Assembly: GCF_029223525.1 (NCBI RefSeq)
Contig: NZ_JARHTQ010000010.1
Location: forward strand, 1-64,000
Direction of reading: 5' to 3'
Source: Streptantibioticus ferralitis
GTDB lineage: Bacteria; Actinomycetota; Actinomycetes; Streptomycetales; Streptomycetaceae
Length of the DNA stretch: 64,000 bases
The notes below the pieces were generated by a model. It had not been told where the DNA came from, made no database searches, and worked only from the letters and a program-made list of their open reading frames with translations. The position numbers and the translations under genes are program-made. Within the stretch, counting starts at the first letter, position 1, and the number at the start of each line of letters is the position of its first letter. Below, piece by piece: positions 53,957 through 62,513 of this stretch.

Positions 53957-54339
53957 CTATGGCTTCGCATTGCTCAGTGCAATCCATGCGCTGGGCCAGC
54001 CCGTCTGGCTGCGTGAGCTGCCCACGGTGCAGACTCTGCGCACCGTGCTGCTGCAGAACCACACGCGCACCACTGCGAGGAACTGGCGGGAGGTGGTCAA
54101 GCGGCGGCAGGGAAGACATTCACCAATCCCAGCAATGGCGCGGCGTGCTCCCCGATGAGCACTACCCGCACTCCGGCTGCACCACGCCCGCTACCGCGGC
54201 CTGGCAAAACCCACCTCGAACAAACCTACTCCGCCGCTGCCCTCAACCTCATCCGACTCGATGCCTGGTGGAACGGACACCCCCTTGACCGCACCCGAAC
54301 ACCTACCTCGCCCGACTCGAACTGAGCCTGACCGCTTGA
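53950..54339 (+). pseudogene. IS1182-like transposase remnant
   Basis: Plus-strand residues VWLRELPTVQTLRTVLLQNH then TRTTARNWREVVKRR match the linker between the two conserved parts of IS1182-type transposases. After a gap the tail appears in other frames, LEQTYSAAALNLIRLDAWWN then GHPLDRTRT and ARLELSLTA, ending with TGA 54337-54339. Catalytic residues are not present, and at least one base loss in an A-run near 54215 breaks the frame. Confidence 0.6.
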
Positions 54340-54736
54340 TCAACCCAATGACCACCAGGGTCGGGCACTGTCCCGCGGGAAATCTCCGGTTCGAGGGGCA
54401 CGGAAAACTGTTCCCTCCGGACGGAGTCCCTGACGCGAAACAAGTAAGGCAGTATTATCATTAGCCCCTTTGGATGATTGTCGGCCCTTCAAGCTGTTCG
54501 TATTTCGCTGATGGTGGGTTTACTTGTCCCATCGAGCCCCGGCGAGTAGCCCATCCCGTCCCGGGGACTGGTAATCGCCGACTGGCTGCCAGCGGCCAGC
54601 GGTACAACTGATGGGCGCTCCCTGGTGGCTAGCAAGTGCCCCCCTCGTCTCTGCTACGGGCACGCTGGCTGGGGACAGGACAGCTCGTGGCCGGGCCCAT
54701 CCGCTTCAGACGGACCTAGATCACTAAGGGCACACC
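54340..54736. other. Non-coding region before the YVTN-Ig gene
   Basis: About 400 bases show no protein-like frame. The part near 54445-54480 (AAGTAAGGCAGTATTATCAT) is notably AT-rich for this genome and may mark a promoter or the edge of a lost element. Confidence 0.4.
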
Positions 54737-56611
54737 ATGGCCAACGCTGTTCAGTCGACCTGGCGTCAGCTCCTCGGGCTTCGCTGGGATGGAAGTGGTT
54801 CTGTCCACGCCGCAGCCTCGACAGATCCAATCGTGCCGGTGGGTAGTATGCCGACGGGAGTGGTGATCACTCCAAGTGGCACCAGCGCTTACGTGCTGAA
54901 CGAGGGCGACAACACCGTCAGCGTCATCACTACCGCGAGCAACACCGTCCTCACCACCATCCCCGTGGGGTCGTCTCCGTTCGGGGCGGCGTTGACACCG
55001 GACGGTGCGCGTGTCTACGTGACCAACGCCGGCGACAACACGGTGAGCGTCATCACTACCGCGAGCAACACCGTCCTCACCACCATCCCTGTGGGCACAG
55101 GCCCCTTGGGAGTTGCCGTCAGCCCCAACGGCCAATACGTCTATGTGGCCAACAACACTGATGGCACGGTGAGCGTCATCACTACCGCGAGCAACACCGT
55201 CCTCACCACCATCCCTGTGGGCACAGGCCCCTTGGGGGTGGCCGCAGCCAACACTCCCGACGGCAATAACGTCTATGTGACCAACAACGTGGACAACACC
55301 GTCAGAGTGATCAGCACCGCGAGCAACACCCCGATCACCACCATCCCGGTAGGCACGGGACCCACGGGGGTAGCGTTCACCCCCAACGGTCAGCGCGCCT
55401 ATGTCGTCAACAACGGCGACAGCACGGTCAGCGTCGTCACCACTGCCAACAACACTCCCATCGCAACCATCGCGGTGGGCCCATCTCCTGTCGGGGTAGG
55501 GATCTCACCCGACGGCCGCCATGCCTATGTCGTCAACAACGGCAACGGCACGGTCAGCGTCATCTCCACGGTGACTAATGCCGTCACCTTGACCATCCCC
55601 GTGGGCACGCAGCCTTTGTACGCAGCGGTCACGCCCGACGGCACGGCTCTGTACGTCACCAACAATGGTGACAACACCGTGACCGTCACCGCGACCGTCC
55701 CCTTCGCCACCGCGACGACGCTGGCCACGGCTCCCGACCCATCGGTGTTCGGACAGGTCAAGATCCTTACCGCCAACGTAAGTTCGCCAGCAGGCATCCC
55801 GACAGGGACCGCCAGCTTCTTCGACGGCACGACCCTCGTGGGCACCGCCACCCTCAACCCCACCGGCACGGCCACCTTGACCACCGGCGCCCTGTCGGCG
55901 GGACCTCACCCGATGACCGCCGTCTACAACGGAGACAGCAACTTCAGCAGTTCCACATCACCGGTCGATATGCAGACCGTCAGCAAAGCCGGCACCACCA
56001 CCACGATCGCCTCGGCTCCGAACCCCTCGAAGGTCGGCCAGACCGTCCTGCTGACGGCGACTGTCACGGCGACGCCTCCAGGAGGCGGCACGCCGACCGG
56101 AATGATCAGCTTCCTCGATGGCAGCATGCCTCTCGGCACCAGCACCATGGACAACACCGGCGTGGCCACCTTGGCGGTCTCGACCTTCCCCGCAGGTTCC
56201 CACGCACTCACGGCCGCTTACGGCGGAGACAGCAACTTCAACGGCTCTTCCGGAAGTCTCAGCCAAACCGTCAACAGCGCCCTGACCACGTTGACCGCGA
56301 CCCCGGCCTCCGTCCTCTTCGACATCTTCCACGTCCAGTTCTACATCCCCACGCTCGGCGCCACCCTCACCGACTCAAACGGCGCGGGCATCCCTGGTCG
56401 CCTCATCACCTTCAGCGTCTTACCCCTCACCGGCCCCATCACCCTGGGCACCGCCGTCACGGACGCCCACGGCACAGCAACTCTCTCCAACGTCATCGTC
56501 CCCCCGACGCTGATCACCACCAACCAATACATCGCTGCGTTCGCCGGAGACGCGACTCTGAGCCCGGCTATCACGACCGCTTCACTGGGCTTCGACCTCT
56601 TCCCCTCATGA
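54737..56611 (+). CDS. YVTN beta-propeller protein with Ig-like repeats
   Basis: This protein has 624 residues. After about 30 residues come seven YVTN repeats of 42 residues, each like VTPDGTALYVTNNGDNTVTV then IPVGTGPLGVAV. Seven such blades would close one propeller (about 30-330). Two bacterial Ig-like domains follow (about 335-420 and 425-515), each with TGTASFFDGTTLVGTATL or TGMISFLDGSMPLGTSTM and ending AVYNGDSNFSSS or AAYGGDSNFNGS. A third Ig-like domain closes the protein. It resembles surface adhesins, but no signal peptide precedes it. A possible alternative is export by an unusual route. It has its own start, GGGCACACC before ATG 54737. Confidence 0.82.
   Translation: MANAVQSTWRQLLGLRWDGSGSVHAAASTDPIVPVGSMPTGVVITPSGTSAYVLNEGDNTVSVITTASNTVLTTIPVGSSPFGAALTPDGARVYVTNAGDNTVSVITTASNTVLTTIPVGTGPLGVAVSPNGQYVYVANNTDGTVSVITTASNTVLTTIPVGTGPLGVAAANTPDGNNVYVTNNVDNTVRVISTASNTPITTIPVGTGPTGVAFTPNGQRAYVVNNGDSTVSVVTTANNTPIATIAVGPSPVGVGISPDGRHAYVVNNGNGTVSVISTVTNAVTLTIPVGTQPLYAAVTPDGTALYVTNNGDNTVTVTATVPFATATTLATAPDPSVFGQVKILTANVSSPAGIPTGTASFFDGTTLVGTATLNPTGTATLTTGALSAGPHPMTAVYNGDSNFSSSTSPVDMQTVSKAGTTTTIASAPNPSKVGQTVLLTATVTATPPGGGTPTGMISFLDGSMPLGTSTMDNTGVATLAVSTFPAGSHALTAAYGGDSNFNGSSGSLSQTVNSALTTLTATPASVLFDIFHVQFYIPTLGATLTDSNGAGIPGRLITFSVLPLTGPITLGTAVTDAHGTATLSNVIVPPTLITTNQYIAAFAGDATLSPAITTASLGFDLFPS
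55039..55110 (+). repeat. 72-bp exact repeat, copy 1 (in YVTN gene)
   Basis: Bases 55039-55110 are identical to 55165-55236, 126 bases (42 codons) downstream, exactly one YVTN repeat. Part of the unit (the segment from GCGTCATCACTACCGCGAGC onward) also occurs at about 54921-54961. The identity at third codon positions points to recent duplication or conversion. Confidence 0.85.
55165..55236 (+). repeat. 72-bp exact repeat, copy 2 (in YVTN gene)
   Basis: This is the second copy of the unit at 55039-55110. The offset of 126 bases keeps the reading frame, so gain or loss by recombination would add or remove one whole propeller blade. Confidence 0.85.
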
Positions 56612-57022
56612 CCGCGCCAAGGTACGAACGACCTTCAGTAGCCAACGGGACTGTGCGGTGCCCTGCGCGCAGAGCGAGGCCCTGGCATCGTCTATGACCG
56701 CGTGCGCAACCGTTCAGTCGAGCCGGGCAGCCAGCCCGCTCGGGGGCTTGTTCTGGCCTTTCCGCCGCTGCCCGGGTCATCCGGGGAACAGCGCGCCACG
56801 GCCTGTCTTCTGGCAAGCGTCTCCGGACGCCATCGAATGCGCGCGAGTCGGACCCAATCAGCCGTTTCCGCCTCGGCCAACTCGCGCTGCACGGTGTCGT
56901 CCTCAGATGGCTCGGGCCTCCCGGCTGGCGCCTCTCGGGTTACTTCCGCGGGCCGACCCAGCACCTTTTGGAGTCCAACTGTAATGACCGACACGGAACT
57001 ACGGACTCCCTAAGGTGCTGCC
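56612..57022. other. Region without a supported gene
   Basis: About 410 bases between the YVTN-Ig gene and the DUF3467 gene contain several overlapping open frames on both strands, none with recognisable motifs or a plausible ribosome site. They look like GC-rich chance frames. Confidence 0.4.
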
Positions 57023-57337
57023 ATGGCCGAACCATCGCATGAATCCTCGTCCCAGCGAGTCGAGTTCGAAATCCCAGTCGAGGCGGAAGCCGGAACCTAC
57101 GCCGATATCGTGGCAGTTTGGCATACGCCGGATATTTTTGTGCTGGACTTTGCAGCGATCCGACGCGCGCCAACGCATAGGCAGGACCCCGACACTGACC
57201 TGCAAGTCACACTCTTTCCCGTGAAGCTCGTCTCTCGAGTGAGAGTGCCACCGTCCCAGGTCTTTGAGATCATGAAAGCGCTCTCACAGCATCTCGCTCA
57301 ATGGGAGGCCGAGATGGGTCAGACAGAGCCGGAATGA
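57023..57337 (+). CDS. DUF3467 domain protein
   Basis: This 104-residue protein of the DUF3467 family is usually about 100 residues long. The family pattern is seen: FEIPVEAEAGTYADIVAVWH then TPDIFVLDFAAI, an Arg/Val strand LVSRVRVPPSQVFEIMKALS and a C-terminal amphipathic helix QHLAQWEAEMG. Function is unknown; the fold looks like a small alpha/beta protein. It stands alone, with AAGGTGCTGCC before ATG 57023, and is convergent with rmlC. Confidence 0.75.
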   Translation: MAEPSHESSSQRVEFEIPVEAEAGTYADIVAVWHTPDIFVLDFAAIRRAPTHRQDPDTDLQVTLFPVKLVSRVRVPPSQVFEIMKALSQHLAQWEAEMGQTEPE

Positions 57338-57413
57338 GGGAGGTCCGTTGGATTTCCTTATGGCGCTATTTCTAGCGCATGGCTGTTAATTCGTCCTGCA
57401 ACCAAGGCAGATT

Positions 57414-58028
57414 TCAGGCGGAACCAGTCGACAGGGACTTCGTGAAGGCACGGCAGGCGGCGTAGTCCGGTAGCAGACCGCCGGAGCGGGCTTCGCCCAG
57501 CAAAGGTGCGGCCTGATCACGGGGGGAGAAGTGCAGTTCTCCTCCAGGCCAGTGCACTGCGAGTTCTGGGTCGAGTGGGTGAATAGAGCGTTCACCTGTC
57601 GGGTTGTAGGTCTGCGAGCACAGGTAGGAGAGGGTTGCGCGGTCAGTGAGTGCGCAGACGCCATGCCCCATCCCCTCGGAGATGTACAAGGCCTTGCGAT
57701 TGGCATCATCCAGCCGGACCGATTCCCAGCGTCCGTACGTTGGCGATCCCACCCGAAGATCAGCCACCACATCGAGCACCGCACCATGCACACACGTCAC
57801 GTACTTCGCCTGGCCGGGCGGTACATCGGCGAAGTGGATTCCTCGTACCACACCACGACGGGATACCGACATACTCGCCTGAGCCAGTCTCAGCGGATGG
57901 CCAACCTTCTCGGCGAGCCGGTCAAAGCGATACCACTCCAGAAACAGCCCACGTGAATCCCTGTGCTGCTCCGGCGTGACTTCCCAAGCGCCTTCGATAC
58001 CCAACTGGTGGAGCCTCAACGTCGTCAC
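57414..58028 (-). CDS. rmlC: dTDP-4-dehydrorhamnose 3,5-epimerase (RmlC)
   Basis: This 204-residue cupin epimerase catalyses the third step of dTDP-L-rhamnose synthesis, epimerising dTDP-4-keto-6-deoxy-glucose at C3 and C5. The N-terminus has the family phrases [20 protein letters not shown] and [20 protein letters not shown], with the catalytic His in 'RGIHF'. Later segments are [20 protein letters not shown] and [20 protein letters not shown]. It starts inside the last bases of rmlA (ATGA overlap at 58025-58028), so rmlA and rmlC are translated together. A more specialised antibiotic-sugar epimerase is possible but less likely given the full rml set. Confidence 0.9.
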   Translation of the reverse strand: MTTLRLHQLGIEGAWEVTPEQHRDSRGLFLEWYRFDRLAEKVGHPLRLAQASMSVSRRGVVRGIHFADVPPGQAKYVTCVHGAVLDVVADLRVGSPTYGRWESVRLDDANRKALYISEGMGHGVCALTDRATLSYLCSQTYNPTGERSIHPLDPELAVHWPGGELHFSPRDQAAPLLGEARSGGLLPDYAACRAFTKSLSTGSA

Positions 58029-58894
58029 CCCTTCCTTGCAAGGAGACCGAGTAGGTAGTGGCCGTAGCCGCTCTTGAGGAGCGGCTTGCTCAGCTCGCGC
58101 AGCTCTTCGTCGCCTATGAAGCCTGAGCGCCAGGCGGCTTCCTCCACACAGCCGATCTTGAACCCCTGGCGCTCCTCGATCACCCTGACGTATTCGGATG
58201 CCTGTACCAGTGAGGCGAAGGTGCCGGTGTCGAGCCAGGCGGTGCCTCGGTCGAGCACGGTCACCTGAAGCCTGCCTCGGCGCAGGTAGTTCTGGTTGAC
58301 TGAGGTGATCTCCAACTCGCCGCGTTCACTGGGCTCGACAGCTCGGGAGATCTCCACCACCTGATTGTCATAGAAGTACAACCCGGGGATTCCGTACCGA
58401 GATTTTGGCTTGGTCGGCTTCTCTTCGATGGATACCGCTCGACCGTCTGGGGCGAACTCCACCACTCCGTAGGCGGCAGGGTTGGCCACCGGGTAGGCAA
58501 AAATGCGACCGCCCTTCGGGTTGCTATGCTGCCGTAGCCGAGTTCCCAATCCGCTACCGTGGAAGATGTTGTCCCCGAGGACAAGAGCCACAGGTTCGTT
58601 GCCGATGAAGTCCGCTCCTATGACGAACGCTTGAGCAATGCCGTCGGGGCGCTCCTGTACGGCGTACTGCAATCGTAGGCCGAGCTGCGAACCATCACCG
58701 AGAAGCCGCTCAAACTGCCAACGGTCCTGGGGGGTTGTGATGATGAGGATCTCCCGAATGCCCGCCATGATCAGGGTGCTCAGCGGATAATAGATCATGG
58801 GCTTGTCGTACACCGGTACGAGCTGCTTCGACACCGCTCTAGTGAGCGGCCAGAGTCTGGTGCCGGTTCCACCCGCAAGAAGAATCCCGCGCAT
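58025..58894 (-). CDS. rmlA: Glucose-1-phosphate thymidylyltransferase (RmlA)
   Basis: This 289-residue nucleotidyltransferase makes dTDP-glucose from glucose-1-phosphate and dTTP, the first step of dTDP-rhamnose synthesis. The N-terminal nucleotide-binding signature [20 protein letters not shown] and the [15 protein letters not shown] segment are complete. [13 protein letters not shown] holds the metal-binding Asp and [20 protein letters not shown] the sugar site. The length equals the usual RmlA length. It is the first gene of a two-gene unit with rmlC and diverges from rmlBD across about 240 bases. Confidence 0.94.
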   Translation of the reverse strand: MRGILLAGGTGTRLWPLTRAVSKQLVPVYDKPMIYYPLSTLIMAGIREILIITTPQDRWQFERLLGDGSQLGLRLQYAVQERPDGIAQAFVIGADFIGNEPVALVLGDNIFHGSGLGTRLRQHSNPKGGRIFAYPVANPAAYGVVEFAPDGRAVSIEEKPTKPKSRYGIPGLYFYDNQVVEISRAVEPSERGELEITSVNQNYLRRGRLQVTVLDRGTAWLDTGTFASLVQASEYVRVIEERQGFKIGCVEEAAWRSGFIGDEELRELSKPLLKSGYGHYLLGLLARKG

Positions 58895-59131
58895 GGGCAG
58901 AGTCTAGGGAGCCGGTGAGCGCAACGGTGATGCATTCAAAAGAAAAATACCCCGGACCTGGAGCATACGGTCTCACGGGGTTGCACATCCCGTCAGAGGT
59001 GTGAAGCTCAATGCGTTGAATGCCACCGCGCACTGCTTCGCTATCAATCTGATTCCGATCCCTGAGACTTACTCACCCACACGGGGGATGGCAACCTTGA
59101 ATCGGGCACTGCCCTCCGAATGAATGTAGCC

Positions 59132-60121
59132 ATGCGTATACTTGTCACCGGCGGTGCTGGCTTCATCGGCTCCGAATTCGTCCGATCCCTGCTTGCGAGC
59201 CGCGACGCCACGACGCGCGGCCCGCGGGTCACCGTCCTGGATGTACTCACCTATTCTGGCGTGGCCGCGAACCTCGACCCCGTCGCCATGCAACCCGGGT
59301 ACTCCTTCGTCCACGGTGACATCTGCGATGCCGACCTGGTGGACCAGGTCATGCCCGGCCATGACGCCGTGGTGCACTTCGCTGCCGAGTCACATGTCGA
59401 CCGCTCCATCGTCGGCGCAGGGCCGTTCGCGGTGACCAATGTCCTGGGGACTCAGGTGTTGCTTGAAGCGGCTCGTAGGCACAGGATCGACCGTTTTGTG
59501 CACGTTTCGACGGACGAAGTGTACGGCTCCATCGCGCGTGGTTCATGGGCTGAGGACTCCCCAGTGGACCCCAACTCACCATATGCCGCGTCCAAGGCCG
59601 GCTCCGATCTGATGGTGCTGGCCTACCACCGGACCCACGGCATGGACACGGTGGTCACTCGCTGCTCAAACAACTACGGGCCGTACCAGTTCCCGGAGAA
59701 GCTTATTCCGCTCTTCACCACCAACCTGCTGGACGGCAGGCGTGTGCCGCTATACGGCGACGGCCGCAACGTCCGCGAGTGGCTCCACGTTTCGGACCAC
59801 TGCCGGGGTATCGGCCTTGTGCTTCGTAGGGGCCGCGCCGGTCAGGTCTACCACATAGGCGGCGGTGCCGAGTTGACCAACAACGAGTTGACCGGTCTCC
59901 TGCTGGAGGCAACCGGCACGAACTGGGAATTGGTAGACCGGGTAGCCGATCGCAAGGGCCACGACCTGCGGTACTCGCTGGACACCACCAGGATCGCCAA
60001 GGAACTGGGCTACCGCCCGCAGATCGACTTCCGACAGGGGCTGGCCGCCACCATCGCTTGGTACCGCGCCAACCGGGCGTGGTGGGAACCGCTCAAGGCG
60101 AAGGCAGCGATGCTGCCATGA
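59132..60121 (+). CDS. rmlB: dTDP-glucose 4,6-dehydratase (RmlB)
   Basis: This 329-residue short-chain dehydrogenase-like enzyme carries out the second step, the NAD-dependent 4,6-dehydration of dTDP-glucose. It has the Rossmann motif MRILVTGGAGFIGSEFVRSL, the active-site pair in HVSTDEVYGS, and the catalytic PYAASKAGSD (YxxxK). RCSNNYGPYQFPEKLIPLF, which follows, is diagnostic. An in-frame ATG at 59120 would add four residues; 59132 is preferred from homology, but neither has a clear ribosome site. Its stop overlaps the rmlD start. Confidence 0.94.
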   Translation: MRILVTGGAGFIGSEFVRSLLASRDATTRGPRVTVLDVLTYSGVAANLDPVAMQPGYSFVHGDICDADLVDQVMPGHDAVVHFAAESHVDRSIVGAGPFAVTNVLGTQVLLEAARRHRIDRFVHVSTDEVYGSIARGSWAEDSPVDPNSPYAASKAGSDLMVLAYHRTHGMDTVVTRCSNNYGPYQFPEKLIPLFTTNLLDGRRVPLYGDGRNVREWLHVSDHCRGIGLVLRRGRAGQVYHIGGGAELTNNELTGLLLEATGTNWELVDRVADRKGHDLRYSLDTTRIAKELGYRPQIDFRQGLAATIAWYRANRAWWEPLKAKAAMLP

Positions 60122-61050
60122 CTCCTCACGGCAGCATCGCTTGGCGAACGAGGCAGGTACGGTGGTTGGTCACCGGCGCGGCTGGGATGCTCGGCCGGGA
60201 CCTCGTTGCGGTGCTCGACGCGGACCCGACCGCCGAGGTGACTGCGCTACGCAGAGTGGAACTGGATGTCACCGATGCCGCAGCAGTGCGCGCTGCCGTC
60301 GGTGGACACGACATCGTGGTCAACGCCGCGGCGTGGACCGACGTCGACGGTGCGGAAAGCGCCGAAGCCGCTGCCACAGCGGTTAATGGCACCGGGGTTC
60401 GCCACCTCGCTGAGGCGTGTGCACTGGCGCATGCTCGGCTCCTGCATGTCTCAACGGACTACGTGTTCTCCGGTGACGCGGACGCTCCGTACCAGGAGGG
60501 CGCGCCGACCTCGCCGCTGAACGCCTACGGTCGCAGCAAACTGGTCGGAGAACGCGCCATCGCCGAACTGCTTCCGCATGCCGGCTACACGGTCCGAACC
60601 GCCTGGCTGTACGGGGAGCACGGCGGCGGCTTCGTCGGAACCGTGCTGCGGTTGGCACATCGACGGCAGACCCTGGAAGTGGTCGACGACCAGCAGGGCC
60701 AACCCACCTGGTCCTTCGTGCTTGCCGATCGGCTCGTCGAGCTGGGGCGCAAGGCGCTGGTCGGCTTGGCCCCAGCCGGGGTCTATCACGGCACTGCCTC
60801 TGGCCGGACCACGTGGCTCGGACTTGCCCGGGCCGTCTTCGAACTCTCTGGCCTTGATCCCGCGAGAGTTCACCCGACCACATCCGCGGCGTTCGCGCGG
60901 CCTGCCGCACGCCCAGTCTTCAGCGTGCTCAGCCACGACCGATGGGCAGTTGCAGGCCTCTGTCCACTCCCGCATTGGCGGACCTCACTCGCGGTGGCCC
61001 TCCGACGTCCAGCCTTCGCTTCCCATGCGTTGGGGGACCCATCTGGCTGA
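60118..61050 (+). CDS. rmlD: dTDP-4-dehydrorhamnose reductase (RmlD)
   Basis: This 310-residue NADPH-dependent reductase finishes dTDP-L-rhamnose. The Rossmann motif WLVTGAAGMLGRDLVAVLDA is preceded by about 16 extra residues. HVSTDYVFSGD, NAYGRSKLVGE (YxxxK) and TAWLYGEHGGGFVGTVLRLA are the family landmarks. ATG 60118 overlaps the rmlB stop (ATGA), giving translational coupling. With rmlA, rmlC and rmlB it forms a complete pathway in 3.7 kb, but no rhamnosyltransferase is adjacent. Confidence 0.92.
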   Translation: MTPHGSIAWRTRQVRWLVTGAAGMLGRDLVAVLDADPTAEVTALRRVELDVTDAAAVRAAVGGHDIVVNAAAWTDVDGAESAEAAATAVNGTGVRHLAEACALAHARLLHVSTDYVFSGDADAPYQEGAPTSPLNAYGRSKLVGERAIAELLPHAGYTVRTAWLYGEHGGGFVGTVLRLAHRRQTLEVVDDQQGQPTWSFVLADRLVELGRKALVGLAPAGVYHGTASGRTTWLGLARAVFELSGLDPARVHPTTSAAFARPAARPVFSVLSHDRWAVAGLCPLPHWRTSLAVALRRPAFASHALGDPSG

Positions 61051-61509
61051 ATGAGCGTCGGATGCCGAGTCCCAGCCCTGGTTGTTGAAGAGAGTGTCCG
61101 CCGACCAGCGCCCGGGCCACAACACGCCCCAGCCTAGGGGCATCGTGATCATTGTGGTGTCCGAAGCCCGATGATCACGAGGTGGCCCGTGCCTGCTGCC
61201 TCCACCGGTCGGGTCACGCCCGCTGCGGCACCAACTCCTCGATCACCGGGACCGGGTCATTGAGGGCCGGGCTCCGCAAGTGGTCGCCACGCAGCCGGGC
61301 GGCGTTCTCCGCGAAGCACGCCCGCGAGATCGCCCGCCTGATCGACGTCACGAACATCAGCGGATTTCTCATAGCGCCTCCACCGCCAAGGAAGTCGCTG
61401 CTGCGCAAGAGGAAACCGCCAACGACATGGGCTGGTAGCCGGGACTGGTGGCAGTGGGCCGGGGATGCTCGGCGGAGCCTGTGGCGAACGTGCGTCTGTC
61501 GTGCCGGCG
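61051..61509. other. Intergenic region with an inverted repeat
   Basis: About 460 bases lie between rmlD and the convergent GlxA-type gene. CGTGATCAT (61144-61152) and ATGATCACG (61171-61179) form a perfect 9-base inverted repeat with an 18-base spacer. No protein-like frame could be assigned to a family. Confidence 0.4.
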
Positions 61510-62442
61510 TCAGCTCCCGAAGGTGCGCCGGTAGGCGGTGGGGGTGGTGTCCAGTACGCGCCGGAAGTGCAGTCGCAGGTTGGCGGCTGTGCCTAGTCCA
61601 CAGTCACGTGCCACGCGGTCCACTGGGTGATCGGTGGTCTCCAGTAGTTCTCGTGCCCGGCCAAGACGGGCGTCGAGCAACCACTGCAATGGGGTCGTGC
61701 CGGTCTCCTCGGTGAACCGGCGCATGAGGGTGCGCGGTGAGAGGCCCGCGTGCCGGGCGAGTTGGCGTAGTGTGACCTGCTCGCCGAGGTGTTGCAGAGC
61801 CCATTCGCGAGTGTCGGACAGCGACGCGTCGCCGGCTACCGCGACGGGGGCGGGCACGTACTGGGCTTGTCCGCCTTCGCGGTGCGGGGCGGCGACCAGG
61901 CCGCGGGCGATCCGGTTGGCCACTACCGCGCCGAGGTCGCGGCGCACGATGTGCAGACACAGGTCGATGCCGCAGCACACCCCGGCCGAGGTGAGGACGT
62001 CGCCCTCGTCGACGTAGAGCACGTCGCGATCCACTGACACAGCGGGGAAATCGCGTTCGAACTCATCGACGTACTGCCAGTGGGTGGTGGCGCGCAGGCC
62101 GTCCAGCACACCTGCCGCGGCCAGCGCGAACGCTCCCGTGCAGATCGACACCATCCGCTTACCCTGCTCGTGCGCCTCGGCCAGTGCGGCAAGCATGGCT
62201 TCCGGCTGCCGACGGGGTGGCTCGGACCCCGGCACGATCACGGTGTCGGCGGCGCGCACCTGTTCCAGGCCTCCGTCGGTGACCACCGCGAAGCCCCCGG
62301 TGGTGTGCACCTTCGCGTCGAAGGTGCACACGGTCATCTCGTACGGGGTCTCCGGCCGAGCCGAGAAGATCTGCGCTGGGATCGCCAGATCGAGGGGCAT
62401 GACCCCGTCCAGGGCCAGGATCGCGATCCGATGAGTCGTCAT
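61510..62442 (-). CDS. GlxA-type transcriptional regulator (DJ-1/PfpI plus AraC HTH)
   Basis: This regulator has 310 residues. The N-terminal DJ-1/PfpI-like domain (1-170) starts RIAILALDGVMPLDLAIPAQ and has the nucleophile-elbow cysteine Cys101 in VSICTGAFALAAAGVLDG. The C-terminal AraC-type DNA-binding domain (about 215-305) contains VTLRQLARHAGLSPRTLMRR then FTEETGTTPLQWLLDARLGR and DRVARDCGLGTAANLRLHFR. The gene diverges from the HD-hydrolase/RidA/MFS unit across 71 bases carrying an inverted repeat, so it probably controls that unit. Confidence 0.9.
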   Translation of the reverse strand: MTTHRIAILALDGVMPLDLAIPAQIFSARPETPYEMTVCTFDAKVHTTGGFAVVTDGGLEQVRAADTVIVPGSEPPRRQPEAMLAALAEAHEQGKRMVSICTGAFALAAAGVLDGLRATTHWQYVDEFERDFPAVSVDRDVLYVDEGDVLTSAGVCCGIDLCLHIVRRDLGAVVANRIARGLVAAPHREGGQAQYVPAPVAVAGDASLSDTREWALQHLGEQVTLRQLARHAGLSPRTLMRRFTEETGTTPLQWLLDARLGRARELLETTDHPVDRVARDCGLGTAANLRLHFRRVLDTTPTAYRRTFGS

Positions 62443-62445
62443 GGC

Positions 62446-62470
62446 AATATCCTATCGAAGTTAGGAAATT
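62446..62470. promoter_or_regulatory. Candidate operator between GlxA-type and HD genes
   Basis: AATATCCTA and TAGGAAATT form a 9-base inverted repeat with one mismatch around a 7-base spacer, immediately upstream of the GlxA-type start. The sequence is AT-rich against the background. Its place in the divergent promoter suggests binding by the GlxA-type regulator. Confidence 0.5.
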
Positions 62471-62513
62471 TTGCCTATCGCGAGGTCAAAGCGGTTGCCA
62501 GCAAACTGAGGAC

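Noticed and set aside
56658-57013. Overlapping frames on both strands before the DUF3467 gene
   Set aside because: All are low-complexity Arg/Pro/Ser frames without motifs or ribosome sites.
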